From assembly GCF_027594745.1 (NCBI RefSeq), contig NZ_CP110854.1:992001-1056000 (forward strand): a stretch of DNA of 64,000 nt. The letters are read 5' to 3'. The notes under the pieces are model-generated. The model saw only the letters and a list, made by a program, of their open reading frames with translations, was not told the DNA's origin and ran no database searches. This document shows, piece after piece, positions 57,818 through 64,000 of the stretch. Both the position numbers and the translations under genes were made by a program. How positions within the stretch are numbered: the first letter of the stretch is position 1; the number at the start of each line of letters is the position of its first letter. This stretch comes from Saprospira grandis. GTDB taxonomy: Bacteria; Bacteroidota; Bacteroidia; Chitinophagales; Saprospiraceae.

Positions 57818-58447
57818 CTAGCTGGAGCTAAGAAAAAACTAGGTCGAACTAGGAATAGCTTAGGTCAAGCTAGCCAAACCTTAGGTTGAGCTAACTAAAC
57901 CTTAGCTGGAGCTAGTAGCCGCTTAGGTCGAGCTAGGAAAGTATTAGCTGGAGCTAAGGAAAAGCTAGGTCGAGCTAGGAATAGCTTAGGTTGAGCTAGC
58001 CAAACCCTAGGTTGAGCTAGTGGCGCCTTAGGTCGAGCTAGGAATAGCTTAGGTTGAGCTAGCCAAATCCTAGGTTGAGCTAGTGGCGCCTTAGGTCGAG
58101 CTAAGAAAGTACTAGCTGGAGCTAACAAACAGCTAGGTCGAGCTAGGAATAGCTTAAGTCAAGCTAGCCAAACCCTAGGTTGAGCTAGTGGCGCCTTAGG
58201 TCGAGCTAAGAAAGTACTAGCTGGAGCTAACAAACAGCTAGGTCGAGCTAGGAATAGCTTAAGTCAAGCTAGCCAAACCCTAGGTTGAGCTAGTGGCGCC
58301 TTAGGTCGAGCTAACCAAACCCTAGCTGGAGCTAGTAGCCGCTTAGGTCGAGCTAGGAAAGTATTAACTCGAGCTAAGAAAAAGCTAGCTCGAGCTAGTA
58401 GCCGCTTAGGTTGAGCTAGGAAAACCCTAGCTCGAGCTAACAAAAAG
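57818..58447. repeat. Thirty-unit, strictly 21-bp tandem array
   Basis: Consensus YTAGSTYGAGCTARNNNNNNN, repeated 30 times without an indel. The core is a palindrome (ideal form TAGCTCGAGCTA). The seven variable bases come from a small set (GGAATAG, CCAAACC, TGGCGCC, GAAAGTA, CAAACAG). Five units (105 bp) are duplicated exactly: 58091-58195 equals 58196-58300. Stop codons occur in the plus frames; I treat it as non-coding. The 57766-57817 and 58448-58526 flanks hold nothing recognisable. Confidence 0.95.
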
Positions 58448-58526
58448 TTAGCTCATTGGCCCTTAGCAATAAGTTCACTAAGTCAGTACTTTAACTTATT
58501 AGTAACAATTGGCCCCTTAGGCGGTT

Positions 58527-58680
58527 TAGCAGGCGGCGAAGCCGCCGCAGGCCTAGCGATGCGGCGGGGTGGCCCGCAGGGCCAGACCGAAGGCGAAACG
58601 AAGTGTAGCCTGAAGGGCCGAGCAGACCTGCGAGCCCCAAAGCGTAGCGCCGACGAGCGCAGCGAGGCGGAGGCCCCAAA
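58527..58680 (-). repeat. GGCCCC-family repeat, copy 21 (subfamily a)
   Basis: Ends GGAGGCCCCAAAAAAAC 72 bases before the DUF4249 gene. Confidence 0.9.
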
Positions 58681-58751
58681 AAAACAGAATAAAGCGACTT
58701 AGGCATCAACCTTTGGGTCTTGCAGATCGTTAAAGCGGTAAAAGAGAAAAC

Positions 58752-59723
58752 ATGCGAAACCAGCTCCCCATTTTTGCCTTGCTGCTCCTATTATTGGGCC
58801 TTGGCGCCTGCGAAGAAGAGTATACCCCCGAAGACGTTTTTGATGAGCCTCAACTAGTGGTAGAAGGCTATGTGGAATATGGGCCGGGGGCCCTGCCACC
58901 CTATGTTATTTTGACCCAAAGCTCGCCTTATATAGGAGATTTGAGCCCCGATCGGCTAGCCGAACTCTTTGTGCATGATGCCGACGTTCGGGTATCGGAT
59001 GGAGAAAACGAAGTCCAACTGACCGAATTTTGCTTGGGCGATTTGGCGGCTTTGGATACGGCCGTGGCCCAAACCGTTGCCGAATTTTTGGGCTTGGGGG
59101 GCATTTCGGTCACCGAGCTAGAATACTGCATATATATAGACATCTTTGGCTTTTTGAACTTCTCGCCTTTAGAGATTGAGCCTGGGCGAAGCTACAGCCT
59201 AGTAGTTCGAGCGGGAGAAGATAGCGTTTCGGCCGTGACGACCTTAGCACCTTTGGTGGGTTTTGACAGCCTGTATTACGTCGATCATCCGGATTATCCA
59301 GAGAATGACTCTTTGGTTGAATTGCGGGCTTCGGTGACGGATCCTGCGGGAGAAGAAAACTACTATCGGGTATTTACCAAGCGGAATGAGGAGCCTTTTT
59401 ATCCGCTTTTGGGCCAATCGGTTACGGATGATAAGATTTTTGATGGGCGGGTAGGTTTTGAAATCCCGGTACAGCGGGGGCAGTCCTTTGTTTCTGAATT
59501 TGATCTAGAAACGGCGGGCTATTATTGGCGGGGCGACACCGCCGTTGTTCGAGTAAGTAACATTGATTATCCGCATTTTCGGTTTTGGCAAACCTTCGAG
59601 TATAGTTCGGGCAGCCAGGGGCCTTTTGGCAATTATGTCCGCATTGAATCCAATATTCAGGGCGGCTTAGGCGTTTGGGGAGGACTACATTATGAGGATT
59701 ATGAGCTGATTATTCCTCGTTAG
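58752..59723 (+). CDS. DUF4249 family lipoprotein
   Basis: The protein has 323 residues. Signal ends in lipobox GLGAC (Cys about 20). The following 'EPQLVVEGYVEYGPGALPPYVILTQSSPY' and 'DADVRVSDGENEVQL' are the characteristic start of DUF4249, a Bacteroidota family of outer-membrane lipoproteins often found next to TonB-dependent receptors. No receptor is adjacent here. The function is unknown. It lies 88 bases before the DUF6089 barrel gene on the same strand, and both may be envelope components. Confidence 0.85.
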   Translation: MRNQLPIFALLLLLLGLGACEEEYTPEDVFDEPQLVVEGYVEYGPGALPPYVILTQSSPYIGDLSPDRLAELFVHDADVRVSDGENEVQLTEFCLGDLAALDTAVAQTVAEFLGLGGISVTELEYCIYIDIFGFLNFSPLEIEPGRSYSLVVRAGEDSVSAVTTLAPLVGFDSLYYVDHPDYPENDSLVELRASVTDPAGEENYYRVFTKRNEEPFYPLLGQSVTDDKIFDGRVGFEIPVQRGQSFVSEFDLETAGYYWRGDTAVVRVSNIDYPHFRFWQTFEYSSGSQGPFGNYVRIESNIQGGLGVWGGLHYEDYELIIPR

Positions 59724-59810
59724 TTGGAATTTGGCCAAGCCAGTTTAAAATTGTATTTTTAGATAGATTTGTCCCTATTCCCCTAGCCCGCCAATTCAAA
59801 AACTGCTTAT

Positions 59811-60812
59811 ATGAAAACACTATCACTCTTCTTTTTAGCCTTATCGCTTCCCTTTTTTGTTCAGGCTCAGCACAGTTGGGCTCGGCCTTATTTTGAGGTA
59901 GGCGCACAGCTAGGGACCTCTAGTTATTCGGGGGAGTTGGTCAACTCTATGCTCGATACCAAACACCTGCATTTGGCGGGAGGTATTTTTGCTCGCTACA
60001 ACCTCAACCAGTATCTCAATTTTAGGTTACAGGCTAGCTACGGCAATATTTCGGGCAACGACCAAGATGCAAAAGAGCTACGCGACCAGATTCGGAACCT
60101 ACATTTCCGCTCTCATATTTTTGAGGGAGCCTTGATGGCCGAAATCAACTTTATGGGCTACCATACTATGGGCCACAAAAAATTATTTTCTCCCTATGCC
60201 TTCATTGGTTTGGGCGTCTTCAACTACAACCCCAAGGCCAAGCACTTTGACCCCAACCGAGACGACGAATGGGTAGCGCTACAGCCCTTGGCCACCGAGG
60301 GACAGGGCAATCCCAACCTACCCAATAGAGATCCTTATGAGCTCACGCAGCTCTCTATTCCCATGGGTTTGGGGGTAAAATTTGCCGTTCATAGCCACCT
60401 CAATATTGGTTTTGAGATTGGCTTTCGCAAAACATTTACGGATTACCTAGATGATGTTTCTTTGAGTTATCCCTATGATGTGACCACCACTCCCGCCACC
60501 GCCCTCTACGATCAAAACCCTTATGATGGGGGCCAATTTGGCAACCTCTCGGAGCAGCAACTGATGTCTGACCGCACTTATGAGTACCTAGTGACCCAAG
60601 CTGGGGGCACCTTTGGGGCCGACTTTCCTACCCAAGATGCCTATGATGCAGCAGTAGCCGAAAGAGGGGGCCAAACCACTCGTGGCGATAAGGCCCAAGA
60701 CTGGTACCTCATTACGGGAATCACTATTTCTTATAACTTTATTGACAACGGTTTGGTAGGCTCTCGCAAGCGCCGCCGCAAGCGCCAAGGCTGTAAATCA
60801 GCTCGTTTCTAA
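59811..60812 (+). CDS. DUF6089-like outer-membrane beta-barrel protein
   Basis: The protein has 333 residues with a signal peptide (ending 'FFVQAQ'). The patterns 'FEVGAQLGTSSYSGEL', 'HLAGGIFARYNLNQYLNFRLQASYG', 'LFSPYAFIGLGVFNYNPKAKHF' and 'GFRKTFTDYLDDVS' match DUF6089 barrels, seen mostly as single outer-membrane proteins of Bacteroidota. The last 15 residues are strongly basic ('GSRKRRRKRQGCKSARF'), unusual for a barrel end. A TAGATTTG -7-like element lies at 59764-59771. A terminator follows. Confidence 0.85.
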   Translation: MKTLSLFFLALSLPFFVQAQHSWARPYFEVGAQLGTSSYSGELVNSMLDTKHLHLAGGIFARYNLNQYLNFRLQASYGNISGNDQDAKELRDQIRNLHFRSHIFEGALMAEINFMGYHTMGHKKLFSPYAFIGLGVFNYNPKAKHFDPNRDDEWVALQPLATEGQGNPNLPNRDPYELTQLSIPMGLGVKFAVHSHLNIGFEIGFRKTFTDYLDDVSLSYPYDVTTTPATALYDQNPYDGGQFGNLSEQQLMSDRTYEYLVTQAGGTFGADFPTQDAYDAAVAERGGQTTRGDKAQDWYLITGITISYNFIDNGLVGSRKRRRKRQGCKSARF

Positions 60813-60835
60813 GCGCAAATAAAATCTAATCAATC

Positions 60836-60869
60836 AGCCTCCTTCCTTAAGAAGGGGGCTTTTTTTTGC
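60836..60869 (+). terminator. Terminator after the DUF6089 gene
   Basis: Imperfect stem GCCTCCTT/AAGGGGGC with an A-rich loop, followed by T8. Confidence 0.75.
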
Positions 60870-60909
60870 CTAAACTATTCTATGCCTAGCTTGTTCTAAT
60901 GATCCTTTA

Positions 60910-61130
60910 TTTTTGGGGCGTTACTCCTTTCAGTCGTCGAACTGCGGCTTGCAGCCTTGTTGTCGCCTCGCTACGCTCGTCGGCGCTACGTTTACTCCCT
61001 ACGGTCGTCGAACTGGCGCCCCTATAGGGGCTGGTTGTCGCAGCTCGCTCTTCGCTCGGCCCTGCGGCGGCTTTGCCGCCTTGGTCTGGCCTAACGGCCA
61101 CTGCTGCACATCGCTAGGCCAGCCCGCCCC
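60910..61130 (+). repeat. GGCCCC-family repeat, copy 22 (subfamily a, with TTGTCG module)
   Basis: Carries two inverted GTCGTCGAACT modules like those in copies 7, 9 and 19, then the common core and CATCGCTAGGCC. It is open in the aroA frame, which would wrongly lengthen that protein. Confidence 0.9.
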
Positions 61131-61155
61131 TATTGGGGTTTTTTCACTCCAAAAA

Positions 61156-62430
61156 ATGCTCAATCTACCAATTATGCCTAAAAGTCGACTCTTAGAAGCG
61201 CCCAAAAGCTTGGCTGGCGCCCAATACATTCAGCTCAACAGCTCCAAAAGCATCAGCAATCGCTTATTGATTATTCAGGCGATTATGGGCCAATTGGCGC
61301 CCCCAAAAAGCTTATCTAGGGCCAAAGACAGCCAGAGCTTGGTCCGACTACTACAGCAAGAAGAGGAAGAAATACTAGATGCCGAAGATGCAGGGACCTG
61401 TTTTCGCTTTCTCACGGCCTACCTTTGTCTCAACAACAAAAAGCAAGTGCTCACGGGTTCGGCTCGGATGCTAGAGCGGCCTATTGGCCCCTTGGTAGAA
61501 GCCCTGCGTAGCTTGGGCGCCCAAATTGACTACTTGGGCCAAGAGGGCTATCCCCCCTTGCAGATTGGGGCCTCTAGTTGGAAGGACACAGAAGAAATGC
61601 CTAGCTTGCGCATAGATGGCGGCATCAGCAGCCAGTATATTTCGGCCCTCCTGCTTATTGCCCCTGCCCTACCGCAGGGACTAAAACTGCAACTAGAGGG
61701 GGAGATCATTTCTATGCCCTACATTCAGATGACCCTAGGCCTAATGGAGCAGTTTGGCATCGACTATCTGCAGGCGGGAAAAAGCTTTTTAATTGAGCCC
61801 CAAAACTACCAAGCTCCCCAAGAAGAATTTATTGTAGAAGGCGACTGGTCCGCGGCGGCCTACTACTATGCCTTAGTGGCCTTGGCCGAGCCTGGATTTA
61901 GCCTAAAGCTAGGGCAATTGCGGGCCAACTCCTTACAGGGAGATTCCGTCATTACCGAGCTGATGCAAAACTTGGGGGTAGTCAGTACATTTTTGCCCGA
62001 GGGACAGCTAAAGCTTCAAAAAACAGCGCAGCCGCTTCCTAAGGAACTGCGCTATGATTGTCGGCACTATCCCGATTTGGCCCAAACCCTAATGGCCATA
62101 GCAGCGGGCTTAGCTATTCCCTGCCAGCTTTTTGGTCTACAGAGTTTGCGCATCAAAGAGACCGACCGTTTGGCGGCCATGAAAAACGAGTTAGAAAAGC
62201 TAGGGGCCGTAGTAGAAATTGGAGATGACTGGATGCATATTAAGTCGGGAGTAAAAAGGGCCCAAAAAAAGCCCTTAATTAGTAGTTACAAAGACCATCG
62301 GATGCTCATGTCCTTGGCTCCCTTATCGCTTTTGCTTGGTCCATTAAAAATGGAGCAGCCCGAAGTTGTGGCCAAATCCTATCCCGATTTTTGGAGAGAT
62401 TTGGGCCAATTGGGCTTTAAAATTGGCTAA
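61156..62430 (+). CDS. aroA: 3-phosphoshikimate 1-carboxyvinyltransferase (EPSP synthase)
   Basis: The protein has 424 residues from ATG 61156 (a second ATG at 61174 is possible). Motifs: 'LNSSKSISNRLLIIQAI' (shikimate-binding Ser-Lys), 'DAGTCFRFLTAYL' (the AGT loop, with Cys and Phe replacing the Ala and Pro of E. coli AroA), 'DGGISSQYISALLL', 'EGDWSAAAYYYA', 'KETDRLAAMKNELEKLGA' and 'SYKDHRMLMSLA'. It makes EPSP in the shikimate pathway, in the cytoplasm. The variant AGT loop occurs in other Bacteroidota. Upstream in-frame codons belong to repeat copy 22. Confidence 0.95.
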   Translation: MLNLPIMPKSRLLEAPKSLAGAQYIQLNSSKSISNRLLIIQAIMGQLAPPKSLSRAKDSQSLVRLLQQEEEEILDAEDAGTCFRFLTAYLCLNNKKQVLTGSARMLERPIGPLVEALRSLGAQIDYLGQEGYPPLQIGASSWKDTEEMPSLRIDGGISSQYISALLLIAPALPQGLKLQLEGEIISMPYIQMTLGLMEQFGIDYLQAGKSFLIEPQNYQAPQEEFIVEGDWSAAAYYYALVALAEPGFSLKLGQLRANSLQGDSVITELMQNLGVVSTFLPEGQLKLQKTAQPLPKELRYDCRHYPDLAQTLMAIAAGLAIPCQLFGLQSLRIKETDRLAAMKNELEKLGAVVEIGDDWMHIKSGVKRAQKKPLISSYKDHRMLMSLAPLSLLLGPLKMEQPEVVAKSYPDFWRDLGQLGFKIG

Positions 62431-62492
62431 AAGCAGTAAGTTTTGGCCTTAAACCTCTAGTTTTGGGCCTTGTACCAAGCAGTTTATAAGAG

Positions 62493-64000
62493 ATGGCCAT
62501 ATTTAGTCCTTATGCGGAGCTCCTCCGCAACTTGATTCCCCAACTACAGAGCAGCCTAGCGAGCTATGCCGAGGCCGAGCGGCCTATTTTGGCAGCTCTC
62601 CTTGCGCAATGGGCCAGTTTTAAGGCCCTGCCCTTATTAGAAGAAGAGGAGATGCAGCTTTTGCGGGCGCAGTGGAAAAAGGGCGCGCAGTGGGGAGAAG
62701 AATTTGAGCAACTCTCTAGTTCTCTACAGGCTGTACATCTGCAACTGGGTTTATTATTGGCCGAGCTACAGCCCTCTTTTGCCCAAAAGCTAGAACTACA
62801 AAGCAAGGGGCCGGGGCTCAACCTTTGGCCCATGCAGCTCTCTTTTTGGGCCGAGCAGCTCCTGATTTACAAAAGAGACGGCAATGCCAAAGGCTTATCG
62901 GCCTCGGGGCAACTTTTGCTGGCCTATTTGGAGCAGCCCTTAAAGCGGCTACCTATTTTTAGGCAAAAAGCCCTCTCCTATATCCTCGATAGTTTTTTGG
63001 GGCCAGCGGCTAAGCAAAGCCTACTCTTAGATTTATTTAGTGAATTGGGGCTAAAGGCCAAGCTGGCCGAAAACTACCCCTTACTATTGGGCCAACTGCT
63101 CTTCTTGCCCCTGCTTCGGGAATTATGGGACAAACAATACGACAGCCTAGGCAAAGAGCAGATAGATGATTGGGAAGAAAGCCAATTGATTTATCATCGG
63201 GAGAAAGAGCGGCCCCTCAACCAGCTCTACTATGGGCCTTCTGCTTGTGGAAAAACCCGGGCCGCTCGTTTGGAAGCCTTGAGCATTTGCGAGGGGCTGC
63301 CTTTGGTCCAAATAGAGCAGTTATCGACGGAAGAGATAGAGCAGCGTTTGGAAGAACAGCGGCAGGCGGGGCATTTGGCCATGATTGCCTTTCATCCCGC
63401 CATGAGCTATGAAGACTTTATGGAAGGGCTAAAGCCTCAGATGCAAGGCAAGCAACTTCATTATGTATTAGAGGAAGGCTTATTTAAGCGCTTTGCCAAA
63501 GCCGCCTTGGCCCAGCCGCTCAAGCGTTTTGTGCTTATAATTGACGAATTGAACAGGGCCGAAGTGGGGGCGGTATTTGGGGAGCTCCTTTCTTTATTGA
63601 GTGCAGAAAACCGTTTGGGAGGAAAAGCCCCCATGCGGCTAGTTCTCCCCTACTCCAAAGCGACTTTTGCCCTGCCCGACAACCTCTATATTCTGGCCAG
63701 CATGAATGAGGGCGACCGCAGTCTACAATCCTTAGATTGGGCCTTGCGGAGGCGTTTTCATGCCATAGCGGTACGGCCAGAGCCGCAACTATTGGGTGAT
63801 TGCCAAGGTGTTGATTTGGCTCGGCTACTACAGGCCCTCAACCAGCGGATTCGTTTGTATTTTTCGGCAGCGCAAGAGATTGGGCATGGCTACCTCTTAG
63901 GGATTCGGCAATTGGAGGAATTGAACCTTTGTTTTGCGCATCGGATTATTCCCTTATTGGAGAGCTACGCCTATGGCGACCTTCGTCTGTTGGGGCCTAT
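62493..64000 (+). CDS. McrB-like AAA+ ATPase/GTPase (partial)
   Basis: The frame from ATG 62493 is open to the window end (502 residues). Residues 1-245 are a Leu/Gln-rich helical domain that I do not recognise, standing where McrB proteins carry a DNA-reading domain. The AAA+ core shows Walker A 'GPSACGKT' (248-255; Ala-Cys replaces the usual x-Gly), the McrB hallmark 'FHPAMSYEDFMEGLKP' (300-315), Walker B 'FVLIIDELNRAEVGAVFGEL' (346-365), and the sensor region 'LYILASMNEGDRSLQSLDWALRRRF' in pattern (398-422). McrB drives DNA translocation for the McrC nuclease in modification-dependent restriction; an mcrC partner would lie beyond the right edge. It starts 62 bases after aroA. Confidence 0.85.
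   Translation, partial: MAIFSPYAELLRNLIPQLQSSLASYAEAERPILAALLAQWASFKALPLLEEEEMQLLRAQWKKGAQWGEEFEQLSSSLQAVHLQLGLLLAELQPSFAQKLELQSKGPGLNLWPMQLSFWAEQLLIYKRDGNAKGLSASGQLLLAYLEQPLKRLPIFRQKALSYILDSFLGPAAKQSLLLDLFSELGLKAKLAENYPLLLGQLLFLPLLRELWDKQYDSLGKEQIDDWEESQLIYHREKERPLNQLYYGPSACGKTRAARLEALSICEGLPLVQIEQLSTEEIEQRLEEQRQAGHLAMIAFHPAMSYEDFMEGLKPQMQGKQLHYVLEEGLFKRFAKAALAQPLKRFVLIIDELNRAEVGAVFGELLSLLSAENRLGGKAPMRLVLPYSKATFALPDNLYILASMNEGDRSLQSLDWALRRRFHAIAVRPEPQLLGDCQGVDLARLLQALNQRIRLYFSAAQEIGHGYLLGIRQLEELNLCFAHRIIPLLESYAYGDLRLLGP

Noticed and set aside
57895..58128. Minus-strand ORF with heptapeptide repeats (LARPKAP, LAQPRVW)
   Set aside because: The 21-bp period keeps the frame open by chance; it covers only part of the array and lacks any start signal.
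719..61130. Insertion sequence or transposon
   Set aside because: No transposase, integrase or clear target-site duplication was found in the window; the repeats are far too short to encode one.
60913..61155. N-terminal extension of AroA
   Set aside because: The extension is repeat copy 22 read in frame; AroA motifs begin just after ATG 61156.
6138..61229. Many Ala/Pro/Arg/Gly-rich ORFs of 60-160 residues in intergenic DNA
   Set aside because: They lie within the GGCCCC-family repeats on either strand; the same peptides recur because the DNA recurs.

Overview
The window looks like chromosome of a gliding marine Bacteroidota of the Saprospira type. Reasons: a PorW/SprE-like gliding and type IX secretion (T9SS) lipoprotein, two giant secreted proteins ending in T9SS sorting domains (one with SprB repeats), DUF2490, DUF4249, DUF5606 and DUF6089 family genes, promoters matching TTTG-N19-TAnnTTTG, and a CrtD/CruF/CrtZ set that fits saproxanthin, the carotenoid first described from Saprospira grandis. 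The species is an inference; no search was run.

Layout. 1-656: N-terminus of a probable retron reverse transcriptase on the minus strand, preceded by a retron-like ncRNA (a1/a2 stem, msr-like UUU stem-loop, very long msd-like hairpin, terminator, consensus promoter). 865-5714: WGR/SWIM operon. 5955-6246: palindromic tandem array. 6.7-12.5 kb: secreted nuclease, methyltransferase, a LysM gene broken by an in-frame stop, LysE exporter, lipoprotein. 13-19 kb: ECF sigma factor with a membrane/beta-barrel partner, TPR-CHAT protease, DUF2490. 19.5-22.7 kb: small membrane protein and Fbp, UbiX, M23 peptidase. 23.3-29.5 kb: PorW/SprE lipoprotein and a TPR histidine kinase/response regulator pair. 29.8-37.9 kb: two T9SS cargo genes (one broken), a peptidoglycan-binding M15-like protein and a glycosyltransferase. 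38.4-42.5 kb: S24 regulator, palindromic arrays and a second ECF sigma/beta-barrel pair. 42.7-50.3 kb: two tRNA-His genes, ferredoxin, DUF5606, GH3 enzyme, OmpA, GNAT and a broken outer-membrane gene. 50.4-57.5 kb: small proteins, a frameshifted PLP decarboxylase, MsrB, and the CrtZ, CruF, CrtD and deacetylase genes. 57.8-58.4 kb: a strictly phased 21-bp array. 58.7-64 kb: DUF4249, DUF6089, AroA and a truncated McrB-like AAA protein.

Two features run through the whole window. First, a GC-rich, hairpin-rich intergenic repeat family occurs about 22 times (roughly every 3 kb) in three subfamilies, usually with its GGCCCCAAAA end against a gene boundary. Second, four genes carry apparent disabling lesions (in-frame TAA, in-frame TGA, a +1 shift in a T6 run, a frameshifting deletion); these could be real decay or sequence errors.

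The strongest candidate for an undescribed system is the retron at the left edge. The three palindromic arrays with 21/42/43-bp periods and the high-copy repeat family are the next most unusual structures.
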